Shown here: piece after piece, positions 1 to 10,876 of the stretch
Numbering within the stretch: the first letter of the stretch is position 1
How the letters are laid out: the number at the start of each line of letters is the position of its first letter
DNA from: Neoceratodus forsteri
Lineage: Eukaryota > Chordata > Ceratodontiformes > Ceratodontidae
Direction: 5' to 3'
Length of the DNA: 64,000 bases
Assembly (NCBI GenBank): GCA_016271365.2
Contig: CM028131.1
Span: forward strand, 166,350,501 to 166,414,500
Position numbers and translations under genes: made by a program
Notes under the pieces: model-generated
What the model saw: the letters and a program-made list of their open reading frames with translations, nothing else
What the model was told of the DNA's origin: nothing
Database searches by the model: none

Positions 1-16
1 AAATATACCATTTTAG

Positions 17-105
17 CATGATCTAGTAGCCCTTTCATAAAAATGAACCTGCCTTGTGGATCCAAGTGGAAGCTCTGCATTTGAAAGGATGTATTTTTTC
101 TGACA
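17..105 (-). mobile_element. L1 ORF2 endonuclease-region fragment
   Basis: These bases match 4,305-4,392 of the L1 that follows, on the same strand and with only a few differences. That part of the element codes for the endonuclease region of ORF2. So a second copy of the same L1 family lies at the left edge of the window. It stops just before the target-site duplication of the larger L1, which may have inserted next to or into it. The rest of this copy lies outside the window or is lost. Confidence 0.7.
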
Positions 106-109
106 GGAT

Positions 110-127
110 CAACCATATACATTTTTT
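110..127. repeat. Target-site duplication of minus-strand L1, left copy
   Basis: CAACCATATACATTTTTT occurs here and again at 6,428-6,445. The two copies bracket the L1 exactly: poly-T (the antisense poly-A tail) follows this copy and the L1 5' end abuts the other. The left copy runs into the tail, so its right edge is ambiguous by a few T. Confidence 0.85.
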
Positions 128-517
128 TTTTATAATTAAATGTACTTTATTATGATATAACCATACAAACAGATTTATCAAGGATTTGCACGGGTACAAA
201 TTGGTACAGGTAATTCAAGCAGGAGCCTTAAGGTTACATCGGCTCAAATAATACCGTCTAACTATCCCCCAGCTCACCCAGTCCCTCCCCCCAAAACCAT
301 CCCACCCTCCCTATCCTACCTTCTTCACATATCATTATAACATTTGGTCATAATTATACATAAGGCAGCAAATTAACTGAACAAAATGGCTTCACTATTG
401 GACTAGTTTCCCTTGTGAGCCTGTCCCTAGTTACTACCAAAGGCTCTGTTGGTGCCACCAGCTCCTGAGATACTGTGAAATGTAAGACATAACAAATACA
501 TCATAGGGGGAGGGACT
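128..517 (-). other. 3' UTR of minus-strand L1, with G-rich tract
   Basis: This segment lies between the ORF2 C-terminus and the poly-A tail. On the element's sense strand, 265-322 is a run of G clusters (seen here as C-rich plus strand). A G-rich 3' UTR tract able to form quadruplexes is a known feature of L1 elements. The plus-strand L1 has an equivalent tract at 28,218-28,275. Confidence 0.7.
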
Positions 518-3500
518 CTATTTATTATGTAGGGAATACAGTGTATAAACATTGCGCCATTTCTTATCAAAAGCAGCAGTGATAAGTCTAAGAGATGCAA
601 TCATTTTTTCTGTTCTCAAGTTGAATAGAAACTTGTTTAACGATTCAGAATAGGAGATGCTTTTAGAGTTCTTCCAATGTTTTAATACCAGTTTTTTGAC
701 TGTATGGGAAATAAGAGTCATGGCATATCTTCTGTCCTTTACCAGGGTCTGTGAGAAGTCTCCTAGTATACAAATTTCAGGTTTAAATAGACCTGCAATT
801 CCCAATAGGGGGGGTCTGCTCTGGCCAGTAGCTTACTCCACAGTGGTCTAATTAAGGGGTGGTCCCACAGAACATGAAATAGGGAACCTTCATGTAGGCC
901 AAATCTGTTGCAATTTGTATTCTGAACTTTCCCCATTTTAAATAGCTTCAATGGGGTATAGTACATATTATGTAGGATATAGAATTGCATGAGGTGACGC
1001 CTATCATTAGAAGTATACCGATAACCCACTTGCCAAATCTTATCCCACCAGCTAATTTCTTTATTGGGAAACTGGTCTGCCCAATATGGAGAAGCAACAG
1101 GCCCCACAGAGCAGATGGAAGGGTATAACATTGAGGTTATCTGGGAGACTGCATGAGGTTGCCATGCTAAGCTGTGGAGTGAGGCAATGAGTTCAGAGTG
1201 GTCCATGTGCCATGTTCCCATGCCTAATTTAGTGATTAGTAAGTGCTGAATTTGATATCCCTTAAAGATCTGCTTTTTTGGAAGATTCAGGAGGGTTAAA
1301 AGATCTGATGTAGTCCTAACTGCTCCATTTACTAGCAAATTGGCTATCTTAGTCTCTTTCAGGGTAGGGTTCTCATGCGGCTTCAAGCAGTGCCCATTTA
1401 ACCTAAAATCAAGGTTGTGGTATAAAGGCTGTGAGATATCTGTACAGTTGTCATATTTAAGAATTCTTGCAAATTACCATATTTTATTAAACCAACTTAT
1501 ACAGATTATACATCACATAGAGTAAATTACAGGCATTACTTGATATAAAGAAAACAAACCCCCCTCCCCAAAACAACATAAAACCCTCCATTGTATCATC
1601 CCCCACCCCCACCCCCACAGCTATCCACCCTGGCAGTAACAATCCATTACCTTAAATACCGACTGTGGAAATAAATATAACTCAATTCTGGCCAATAAAA
1701 ACAAAGTAAAATGACAAAAGCAAACTCATGAGAAGTATTAATATTTAAGAATTCTACAAAGCTGATCATGTACTCTTATGGACATTAGAATTAACTCATT
1801 GTTAATAACAGCAGAGCCGGTTTTAGCATTAGTATATAACAAACTAAGTGGGGATATACTGCCCTGACTGATTATGTAACATTCTAAGTAAAGCTATGCT
1901 GAAGTAAAAAAGGAGTCTTGTTGATTAGGGTCATGGGGTATCCAGCGCATATACTTGGCTATATGGCTGGCTAAATAGTAATGATATAAGTTGGGAAGAT
2001 TGAGCCCACCTTCATGTTTTGGTGCCCCAATCTTGAAGCATGATCTTCTGGGTGGTTTGCCCTGCCAAAGAAATTGGGATATAATACTATGAAGCTTACG
2101 GAACCAGGATTGTGGGATATAAAAATTCAGCACATTCAAAGGATAGAATATCCTTGGGATGATATTCATTTTGATTACACTGATTCTTCCTTGCAAGGAG
2201 AGGTATAGAGGAGCCCATCTTCCCAAATCTTGTCTTAAGGTCTCGATCAGAGAGTCTAGGTTAAGTTTCTTAACTTGGGACATCTCTTGAGTTAGGGTTA
2301 AACCTAGATATTTGAGTTGGAGTGACCATTTAAAATGCAACCCCTCTAATTGTGACCGATATGTAAATTTATTTAGGGGCATTACTGTCGATTTGTCTAT
2401 ATTGAGTTTGTAGTTTGAGAGGGCTCCATAGGATTCAACTATATCTAGAATTGCAGGGATTGAGGTTTTCGGATAGGAGATATGTAACAGGATATCATCT
2501 GCATAAGCAGACAGTCAAAAATTGAAGGGTCCAATGGCGATGCCACTTATATTTGGGGAGTTTTGAAGAAGAAATAAGAGTGGTTCGAGGAATAAATTAA
2601 ATAACATTGGGGAAAGTGGACACCCCTGCCTAGTTCCAGAGCACAGCAGGAATGAATTTGAATAAACCCCATTACAGTAGATTTTGGCAGTAGGGTTGGT
2701 ATAAAGTATATTAATCTATTGTACATATCTCTTTGGAAAACCAAACTTATACATTACTTCAAAGAGAAAGGCCCAGCTGACTCTATCCAAATGCTTTCTC
2801 TGCATCCAGGGAGACCAAGGCCTTTGGGCATTGTGCCTCTCTGGACACAGAGAAAATATGGAAAAGCTTGCGTAAGTGGTCAGTCGAGGAGCGGCCTGCC
2901 CCAAAGCCCACTTGCTCAGGACCAAGCAGGGGAGTCCATACTTCTGCCAAACATGAGGCCAAAATTTTGGCAAAAAGCTTGATATTGTAGTTCATTAAAG
3001 ATATGGGACGATAACTGCACACTTTATTTTTGGGCTTGTTTGGTTTAGGGAGAACAATTATGAGGGCTTCTAATAAGGATGAGTTGGAAACTCCTTCATC
3101 ACATAAAAAGTTAAACAACTGTAGAAGAAAGGGAGAAAGTTGCTCATCAAACATTTTGTAAAACCCAGGAGGGAAACCATCAGGGCCTGGGGCTTTATCA
3201 TCTGGAAGAGAATGAATAGCTTTTGCCAGCTCAGTCTGAGTTATTTTAGGTACAGTATGAGACTGTCTCTTTGTGCAGTACTAAGAGATGGAAGAGGAAT
3301 GGAGGCTAAATAGTCCTGGATATCCGAGATCTGGGGTGGGTTCTCAGGGGGCGAATATAAAGATTTATAGTATTCCTCAAATTCCCAGGCAATCTCCTTT
3401 GGATTTGTAATAAGAGAATCATCTTCCAGGGAATTTAACAATGTTATGAGCCTTGATTCCTCTTGTTTTTTAAGCCTAAGGGCTAGCAAGTGGCTAGCCT

Positions 3501-4610
3501 TTTCATCCTGTTCCACATAGCAGGGGTGGGTTTTAAACAAAGCATACTGTGCTTGCTCTCGTAACGTTTCTTAATATTGATTCCTGAGATGTGTCAGTTG
3601 AGCAAGAATAGACTCATCTGGATTGGGAGTTAATTCCTCCTCCAGGACCTGGATTTGCACTCAAAGTAAGGAAGAGAGGGCTTCTCTTTTTTTTTTCCTT
3701 ATTGTATCAAGCCAAATGCACTCCCCTAGTATGACACATTTAAGAGCACACCAGATCTTATCTATTTGCAGTATCGAATTTTGGTTATGGCGGAGGAATT
3801 GTTTAATGGCTTCCTTAAGGGACTGAACAATATTTGTATCATGGAGCATTTATGTATTTAGTTTCCAGCTGCTTTCTTTGTACGAGGCAAGAGGGAGGGT
3901 CCCCTCCAGCCAAACCGAAGCATGATCCGAAATGGTACGAGGGATTATTCCACTGCACTGGAGCCCTGATAATAGTGGATTATTGACCAAAAAATAGTCT
4001 ATGCAAGACAATGACCCATGGGCAGAAGAATAAAAAGTAAATTGTTTAGTTTGGGGGTACAGCAATCTCCACGGGTCGGCAAGCCCATGGTCAGACATTA
4101 ATTCCATCAGGGCTTTCTGTGCAGAGGAGAGGACCCGTCCCATAGGGCAGAGAGATCTATCAAGCTCTAATGAGCAAGCTAGGTTACAATCCCCAGCCAG
4201 AATTATAGGGATTTTCAGGTATGTGCTCAGGTGAAGCGATAACTCTGTAAAAAACTAGGGAGATTCAGTGTTAGGCCCATATATTGAACCCAACACTACC
4301 TCAACGTGATCGAGTAGCCCTTTTATAAAAATGAACCTGCCTTGTGGATCCAAGTGGAAGCTCGGCATTTGACAGGATGTATTTTTTCTGATCAAAATCA
4401 CCACCACCCCCTTCGTGCAGTAGCATTTCCAGCCGCATACACTTGCCCAATTTGCTGTCTACGAAATAAAGTTCCTTCACTCTCTAGTAAGTGGGTTTCT
4501 TGATGAAAAGTTATATCACTGAGCAGGGATTCCAGGTGTTTAAGAATTTGACATTGTTTGATCCTACACCTAGCTCACTTCACGTTCCAAGTCACAAATC
4601 TCATAGCCAT
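518..4610 (-). pseudogene. L1 ORF2 relic (endonuclease, reverse transcriptase, C-terminal domain)
   Basis: ORF2 encodes the protein that nicks the target and reverse-transcribes L1 RNA. Reading starts at ATG 4,604 or 4,610 with an endonuclease N-terminus (TWNVK, then QETHL). An endonuclease C-terminal part lies at 4,143-3,850 (DYFLVN, TISDHASVW). The RT core is at 3,154-2,400: motif SYRPISLMNYNIKLFAKIL, then SLDAEKAF, then an intact AYADDILLHI at about 2,480-2,508. The thumb follows at 2,382-1,894 (INVIKMN-type, FLWQGKPPR). The C-terminal segment at 1,386-763 has the cysteine/histidine region GSLFHVLWDH. Several stops and frameshifts and a 273-bp insertion break it. YADD survives although the frame around it does not. 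Confidence 0.88.
1453..1755 (-). mobile_element. 5'-truncated L1 3'-end insertion inside L1 ORF2
   Basis: ATATTTAAGAATTCT stands at 1,453-1,467 and again at 1,741-1,755. The 273 bases between them interrupt ORF2 coding sequence. On the minus strand the insert ends in an AATAAA-containing 3' end, and it has a strongly G-rich tract (C-rich at 1,560-1,620 on the plus strand), both typical of an L1 3' UTR. So it is a short, 5'-truncated L1 copy in the same orientation as its host. It carries no coding sequence. Confidence 0.8.
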
Positions 4611-5437
4611 GATCATCTATTAGCTAGGAGATTAGGGTGTGAATAATAAGAAATGGGAAAGGGGGAGCAGTTTCACATAGGGCCATGCTGATCTAGGTCT
4701 CTAGCATTTAATAGTTGTTAGTATCAGTGAGTTACAACCTTGCATCTCACTTGATCGGAGCTGTGCTGCCTTTAATACATAGAAATTAATCTCTCTCCCC
4801 TGAACCAAGCTGCCCCCTACATCCCTCCTTCCCATGAACCAACTCTTGCAAAGAAACCTGGAGTTGACCAGAATCACCCACCCCTCCTCCCTCTTAAACC
4901 CTAATACAAAAAAGAAGAAGAAATAAAAACAAGAAAAAAAAACACCCCCAAACCCCAAGTCCTCTCAACTGACCTCCCAATAAATGTCCTATTGCCATAA
5001 ACACTGTCAAGTCATATGCATCTTGGTAGTCCCCAATCCCCCCCCCCACACTGAACCCAACATTGGTGCTAATTAGAGATCAATTTTGTAAACAGTAAAC
5101 ATGCAACTTAGATAAACTTAGACCCCATTGCTAATGTCAAATAAATGTATTCGATCTCAGTACTTAAATAATGTAGAATATTGGACTAGGAGCTATACCA
5201 TCTTTGTAGGTTTAGAGCCACATATCCAACCCTGTTATTAATTATAAGGCACAAAGATGTAACGTGAAGGGCTTTAGGTGCCCATACTACAACCTACTGT
5301 GACTACATAATCAGTCACGTAAAGCGAGAGAGTCCTCGGGCCTTCTTCTGTGTTATTGACACTACAGTCCTTCTTTACAAATCGTTAACTCCCCTATCCA
5401 GTTTGCCAAAGTCACTTGTAAAGGTCATAAGAAACAG
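4611..5437 (-). other. Inter-ORF spacer of minus-strand L1
   Basis: 827 bases lie between the ORF1 stop and the first ORF2 ATG. I see no conserved reading frame in them. The plus-strand L1 has a spacer of 884 bases at the same place, so the length is a family trait and not damage in one copy. The spacer holds low-complexity stretches at 4,905-4,945 and a C run at about 5,040. Confidence 0.75.
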
Positions 5438-6394
5438 TTATTTAAGGGAAGTACTTGCGTCGGCAAGGGAGTTGTACGAATGCCATTTGCCATCATGATA
5501 CACCTGCAGAGTAGCTGTATATTTCATTCTGTAGCGCATCCCAGCAGCAATCAGCTTTGTAACTAAAGGGTGCATTTCCGTGCGACTCTGCCTCACAGTA
5601 AGTGCAAGGTCTTGAGCAATTCTAATATTCTTATTATCCCACTGGATAGTTGTAGCTTCTTTTACTTTCTCCAGTATAACTTGTTTATCTAAGTAGTTCA
5701 GGAGGCAGAAAATCAGCGGTCTTGGTGGAGAGCCAGGTTGTGGAGTGGGCCAGAGGGAAAGATGGGCCCTTTCTTTAATATAAGTGGGGCCATTTGGGAA
5801 TGGACCAGCAATTTTGTTACACAGCTTCTGAATAAAGAGGATGGGATCAGCCCCTTCTTCACCCTCAGGAAGTCCAAGTATGACCATGTTGTTCCTTTAG
5901 AGCTTCTAGATCCTCCAGTTTATCCTTGGCTTTGTGCAGTCGTTGTTTCAGGCTGACCAGGCCTGGATCCACTCGAGCCCTCCAGTCGTCCAGAGATGAT
6001 ATTCATGCTTCATTATCCCCAGTCCAGATGGTAAGTTGCTGCATCGATGATTTAAGAGCTTGTAGATCACCCACAACAGCTTGCAATGATTCTTTTATGG
6101 GGGCCTGCCCCTCAAAATGTTGCCTCCTTGAGTAGGACTTGTGGAGTGAGTAGGCCAGCTTAGTCTACCCTCCAGATTTGCTTTCTTGGCGGTATATTTT
6201 TTGCTGGAGACGGGGGGCGGTGTGTGTTTTGGCTGTAAATTCTTATTTTCTGCTTCCATACAGCTGAACAATATGCGGGATAATGGCGAATGGTGGTCAG
6301 TCTTGGTCTTTATCCTGACTCCTAGCAATTTCTGAACTTTGATAGGAGGTTTTAGCACCTTTGGGTGGAGAGAGCTAGTGGAGCAACCAAGCAA
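5438..6394 (-). pseudogene. L1 ORF1 relic (RNA-binding nucleic acid chaperone)
   Basis: ORF1p of L1 is a trimeric RNA-binding protein. The N-terminal part reads at 6,394-6,095. Between 6,090 and 5,890 the other frames give a coiled-coil-like stretch ending LKQRLHKAKDKLEDLE. The RRM-like domain starts with NNMVILGLPEGEEG and continues IKERAHLSLWP, then FLLNYLDKQVILEKVKE-type sequence. The C-terminal domain follows to 5,438. The same order and many identical residues occur at 7,502-8,373 in the other L1. At least one stop in the coiled coil and one frameshift break it. The L1 ORF1 assignment is firm; the exact start is not. Confidence 0.85.
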
Positions 6395-6427
6395 GCAACT
6401 GCTTGTCAGCTATTGCAACCAGAAGTC

Positions 6428-6500
6428 CAACCATATACATTTTTTAAATGGCAGGATCAACCAAATAAGTTTTTTTTAATGGCAGGATCAACCAGATAAG
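6428..6500. repeat. TSD right copy and short tandem repeat
   Basis: The right copy of the L1 target-site duplication (6,428-6,445) runs straight into two copies of a unit of about 32 bases that starts GGCAGGATCAACCA. A third copy of that unit begin (GACAGGATCAACCA) lies before the left TSD at 102-115. The pre-insertion site therefore held about three tandem units. Confidence 0.75.
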
Positions 6501-6553
6501 TGTTCTAAAGGACATCTTAGTGGTTATCCAAACACATATGTTGTATAAACAGA

Positions 6554-6703
6554 ATATGACATGGCCTGACTGAAGATATATTTATCTTCACTCGAGGTCA
6601 ATGACATCAAGATATCTCACTTGTGGCTTCGTCACTTGTGAGATATCATACCATTGGCCTCCTGTGAAGATAAATATGATATCTTCAGTCAGGCCATGTC
6701 ATA

Positions 6704-6704
<1 letters not shown>
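6554..6704. repeat. Palindromic foldback element (about 150 bp)
   Basis: The arms 6,554-6,620 and 6,638-6,704 are inverted copies of each other with few mismatches; both contain CATGGCCTGACTGAAGATAT or its complement. The loop is about 17 bases. Size, palindromy and AT-rich setting fit a miniature foldback transposon. A (CA)n microsatellite follows at once at 6,711-6,739. No target-site duplication was recognised. Confidence 0.8.

Positions 6705-6710
<6 letters not shown>

Positions 6711-6739
<29 letters not shown>
6711..6739. repeat. (CA)n microsatellite
   Basis: About fourteen CA dinucleotides in a row directly after the foldback element. Confidence 0.95.
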
Positions 6740-6741
<2 letters not shown>

Positions 6742-7261
6742 TTTTTTCAACTTTATAGTTTTTTTTCTCACTAATGAGTAGTATATGAATTATGGGGATA
6801 CTGAGATATCTATTGTTGCATGTGTTTTCTCCTTTAATTGTGCAGAATAAATAGGAGGAACCTCCTGATGTATGCTAGACTAGCCCCTTGACGAAGACCC
6901 AGATAGGGTTAAAGAGCTGAGGCTCAGGGTCCGAGTCAGACTGTACCTCTGATTTGGATGCCACATTAAATACTTTCATTTATTAACTTATTTCTACCTG
7001 GACATCGTTTCCTTTGGCTCCTATAGTGCAGAGCTACTGTTTTCATGTTTTGAGATTCCTGGTTGGATGCCCTGCTCTGCACCACCTCCTTTCCTGAGCA
7101 CATCATCATTTCACAGCATGATTCCTGTAATGATCAGTTTACCACATATACCAAAATGAAAGTTATACAGTGCATCCAGGCAAGATTCATAGGTTACCAA
7201 TTTCACATAGTAATACAGGCAGCCACCAGAGTCGATGCAGTCCCTAGGAAAGTAAGCCTTT
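6740..7261. other. Unassigned sequence with a retroelement-like 3' end
   Basis: No gene seen. At about 6,890 there is CTTGACGAAGACCCAGATAG, followed by an A/T-rich stretch with ATTAAA-type signals to about 7,040. The same layout (a GAAG-containing short palindrome, then an AT-rich tail) occurs at about 44,510 and 60,190. That suggests a recurring element end, but I cannot name it. The last 16 bases are the TSD of the next L1. Confidence 0.4.
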
Positions 7262-7277
7262 AGAAAAAGACCCAGGT
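7262..7277. repeat. Target-site duplication of plus-strand L1, left copy
   Basis: AGAAAAAGACCCAGGT occurs here and at 28,500-28,515, just before the 5' UTR and just after the poly-A tail of the plus-strand L1. This pair, 21.2 kb apart, shows that both L1 halves belong to a single insertion. Confidence 0.92.
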
Positions 7278-7501
7278 GGAGATCACGTGATGTTCCTGTT
7301 GAGCTAGCAGCACCGCGGACTGGCTCTGCTCAAAATCCAGCCTTTTGGGAGAAAAAGCATACGATTCTGCAAATATCTTCTCCTACCATATATCTGCTGA
7401 CTTCGGATAGTCTCCCGAGTGACAGGAAGCAAAGTCTTTCTCGGAGAACAGCAGTATTCGGCGTGGAATCAACCAATTTCAGTTTTAGGCCTACTGCATT
7501 A

Positions 7502-8373
7502 ATGGAGAAAGAGATGCGCCAAGCACTACCAACTCACACACCGCTGCAAATGCCGGAGAAGGGGCCGAAACAACCAAAAGGCCATACCAGAGCTTCAGCT
7601 AAAGCTTCTGTCTCCTCTGCAGCACCGGCGTCCTCCTCTCCCCTCACAGAGAAGAAGTTTCTTGAGGAACTGCATCCCTTTAAGCTGGCCCTACAAGAAA
7701 TCACAGCAGAGCTCAAAAATATTAGGGGCGAGCTCACTGATACCAATCGGGCTATTGCTGGCACCACGTTTTGGGTAACATCTCTAGAGGGATGGAAGGC
7801 AAGCTGGATCCAGAAATCGTCAGTCTAAGGCAACGGTTGCATAAAACTGAAGCTAAGCTGGAAGATCTGGAAGGCCGAAGTCACAGAAATAACATTATCA
7901 TCTTCAGCCTTCCAGAGGATGCAGAGGGCTCAGCACCTACTCTATTTCTGCAAAATATACTTGCCAAAATAGAGGGCCCCTCTCCCAATAACACTACCTA
8001 TGTTATTGAAAGGGCCCAATGCTCCCTGAGGCCAAAACCAACTTTGGGGAAACCACCTCGACCACATAGAATAACATTTCTGAATTACTTAGATAAGACC
8101 TATGTCTTGGGGCAAGTTAAAGAAAAGCAGCAAGTTCTCTGGGAGGGCCAGCAACTTCGTTTTGCATAAGACCTACCTATTTCAGTTTGTCAGCGCAGAG
8201 CAGAATATCATCCTTTGGTTTCCAAGCTTATTGCTGCAGGTCTCAAGTATAAAGTGCAATATCCATCCCGATTTGCTGGGTGTAATTATGGCTGCTGCCA
8301 CAACTTTGTTAAGGCTCAACAAGCCCTTCCAGCATTGCAGGCATTACTACTGGATCTATTTCCTCCCCATTGA
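7502..8373 (+). pseudogene. L1 ORF1 relic
   Basis: The first ATG in a suitable context is at 7,502 (the frame is open from 7,463). About 95 residues of a proline/alanine-rich N-terminus lead into a coiled coil (LKNIRGELTDTNRAI, then IVSLRQRLHKTEAKLEDLE). A frameshift near 7,790 moves to the next frame, where the RRM-like domain begins NNIIIFSLPEDAEG. It continues VIERAQCSLRPKPTLGKPPR and FLNYLDKTYVLGQVKE. A TAA at 8,167 interrupts it, but the same frame stays open through the C-terminal domain (EYHPLVSKLIAAGLKYKVQY) to a TGA at 8,371. The length of about 290 codons suits this family. It is an RNA-binding chaperone in intact elements and is inactive here. Confidence 0.85.
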
Positions 8374-9257
8374 AGCAACATAATGACTGGAAATAGGCTT
8401 TTCAACTGAGAATCTTGTATACGTTAGTTTCTTGTTATGCAGGTACATGGCTTTGGCGCTTCACGACCACTAGAGTGCAGCAAAGGTCGGAGCTGGATGT
8501 CTTTATGCTATTCTCTGGTATGTTTTAGCCGCAGTGTCATTAAGCCATTCAGATTTTTATGGTTAAATTTACCAAGACTTTAAGTTATGTTCTTTCTATG
8601 ACTTTTGATTGATGCTCTGGATGCCAAAGCTAATTTTCACTGGTTGGGGCTCCTGTTATCTCTCTGCTGAAGATTCCTGGAACTGCAGTGTTAATTGACA
8701 TTTAAAGGAAATACCCACAAGTTGATTAAAGTTGGAGACTATAATTTGGTTGTTTTTCTTTTTCTCCATCTTGTTTTTCTCTGCTAATATATTTAGATTT
8801 TGGCTGTGTTTTGTAGCGGGGGAGGGAGTTGCGGTCGTTTGCAGCTTACAGGTCGTTATGTGCTACAATAGGGGGGGGGGTTTCCACAGCTGCTAAATGT
8901 GCATATTTTTGGTTTTCCTTTCTTCTTTTAGTGCACACTACTCGACCAGTATCAATAATTGGTCAAGCATTAAAGCAGCCCAAAGTGGGTTTCTTTTGTC
9001 ATGATGTGGCAAGGAGTTACGTGGGAATAAGGGTGGATGGGGATTGGGGATTCAGAGGGCAATATGGTTCAGTTTTCTCAGGTACTATTTTTCAGAGAGT
9101 ATTATGCACTTTAAAAGAATATTTCAGATAAGGAGGGGGATAATGGTACATACTGTATGTTTCATCAGATTGTATTATGAGAAGGGGTCAGTCCGTGTCT
9201 GCTCCATATCCTTTATTACTGTAATGTTAAGTAGGATTCTAAGCTGGATTGTTATGT
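8374..9257 (+). other. Inter-ORF spacer of plus-strand L1
   Basis: 884 bases between the ORF1 stop and the ORF2 ATG, with no conserved frame. It corresponds to the 827-base spacer of the minus-strand copy. A G run lies at about 8,872-8,880. Confidence 0.7.
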
Positions 9258-10555
9258 ATGGTTACATATAAAATTTGCTCCTGGAATGTGAAGGGTGCCA
9301 AACTCCAGCAAAGAGAACAAAAATACTCCTGCATCTACTAAAGTTGGAGGTGGATATTGCTCTTCTCCCAGAGACTCACTTGCCCCCCTCCCAGGTACTT
9401 CTATTTCGGAGAACCTGGGTTGGCCAAGTGTTTGACATAGCCCCCAACTCCCATAAAGGTGGAGTGGCCATCCTTATAGCCCGAAGATTACCTTTCTGTT
9501 TGTTGGATACACTAGTGGATATTCACCACAGGTTCATCATCATAAACATTTTAATTGGCCACTCTGAAGTGGTTCTAGGGTCCATCTATGGGCCAACTAC
9601 TGAGGACCCCATGTTTTTTACTACTTTCATGGATTTGCTGACCCCCTGGTCTAATTATCCTCTCTTGCTTGGGGGAGATTGGAATTTGGTTTTATGTAAT
9701 ATGTTGGATTGTTCTAGACTCTGTACCCCCCTCTCTTTCCTGCGCATAGCTTGCCATCCGGGAAATGATGGATACTCTGAGTCTAGTTGATTCATGGAGG
9801 GCTCTTTTTCCCTCTGGGAAGGAATATTCCTTCCATTCGATTCCCCACATTCATTTTCTAGAACTGATTATTTTCTGCTGGATATTGGCCACCTTTCCTC
9901 AGTTTTATCCTGCTCATGTCTCTCTAAGGTTATTTCTGATCACCATCCTACATTACTACATTGGGGCCTGAGTCCAACTGTAAGTTGAGACAAAGTCTGA
10001 AGGTTTAATTACCAGTTATTGAAGTGTGATAAATTTAAATGCCATCTTCACAATTTTCTTACCACTTTTATTAATATAAATTATCTCTCCATGCCCAAGT
10101 TATATATACTATGGGGGATCTTTAAATTGTACTCTCAAGGGAGAGATTATTCGTCTGACTACCATTAAGAAAAAGCTTACCTCACAGATCACATCTCATC
10201 TCCTTCAGGAGATTCGGCTTATAGAACTGTCGCTTTCCCCCTCTTCTCCCCAGGCGTCCCTCACTAATCTGGAAATTTTCAGGTATCGTTATAATTTTCT
10301 ATTAACAGATAAAGCTAAAGGCCTTCTCCATAGGTCTTGAATTCGCTACTTTGATCAGGAAGACAAGGCATGCAAACTACTTGCTCTTCGATTGAGGGCT
10401 CAAACTGCAGATAGGATAATACCATCCATGCATAATACTGCCGGCACCCTAGTTACTTCTCCACAAAATATTCTCTTTTCCTTCCAAGAGTATTACTCTA
10501 ATTTGTACTCCCGGTCTCATATCCCCTTTGATCCCACTGCAGTGGACCATTTTTA
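9258..10555 (+). pseudogene. L1 ORF2 relic, 5' part (endonuclease and linker)
   Basis: ATG 9,258 opens MVTYKICSWNVKGAK, the usual start of the L1 apurinic-like endonuclease. A frameshift near 9,310 leads into VDIALLPETHL (catalytic Glu), GGVAILI, VLGSIYGP and LLLGGDWNLVL (catalytic Asp and Asn). After more frameshifts at about 9,760-9,900, VISDHHPTLL supplies the Ser-Asp-His signature. The linker before RT runs to 10,555 (FSFQEYYSNLYS). Coding then stops abruptly, in mid-element, and resumes at 25,547. Endonuclease residues are recognisable but no long frame survives. Confidence 0.85.
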
Positions 10556-10823
10556 CGTTCGCTTGCGCGCATGCTATGCGAGCGTTTGTCAATAGTACGG
10601 CCTTTTGGAGGTGTGACCTCCTGTGCAATCCAGTGCTCCAAGTAGCAGGCGCGATCCTACCCCACCAATGGATGTTAAAGCTGTCTATGACAGAAGTTCA
10701 GCTGCCCTGGTCTTCAGTTCTAAGAAAACGCCCGCTGCAATAATCAGCTGAGGCAAGGTGTAAGTACTTATATTTACGTCACCCTTTCCCTCTGCTTGAA
10801 ATCCCTCCCAGCATTTCAATAGC

Positions 10824-10876
10824 TAAAGATGAATGACCAACAGCTCCCCCGGCAACAAGTTGACAAATGAAAGAAA
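10824..10876 (+). repeat. Dispersed 53-bp repeat, copy 1
   Basis: About 53 bases here match 23,621-23,674 in the same orientation at roughly 85 percent, including CAGCTCCCCCGG and CAAGTTGA with the bases after them. Sequence on either side does not match, so a conserved core of an unknown repeat family is likely. Confidence 0.6.

Larger units (their letters stand above)
128..6427 (-). mobile_element. Full-length L1 retrotransposon, minus strand
   Basis: A complete L1 of about 6.3 kb. Read on the minus strand it has a short 5' UTR from 6,427, an ORF1 relic (6,394-5,438), an 827-base spacer, an ORF2 relic (4,610 to about 518) and a 3' UTR ending in a poly-A tail at about 128. An 18-bp target-site duplication flanks it, as expected of target-primed reverse transcription. 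Both ORFs carry stops and frameshifts, so the copy is dead. It is the same family as, or a close relative of, the plus-strand L1 that starts at 7,278: ORF1, spacer length and ORF2 all correspond. A 273-bp L1 3' end sits inside its ORF2. L1 is meant broadly; a Tx1-related lineage is not excluded. Confidence 0.9.
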
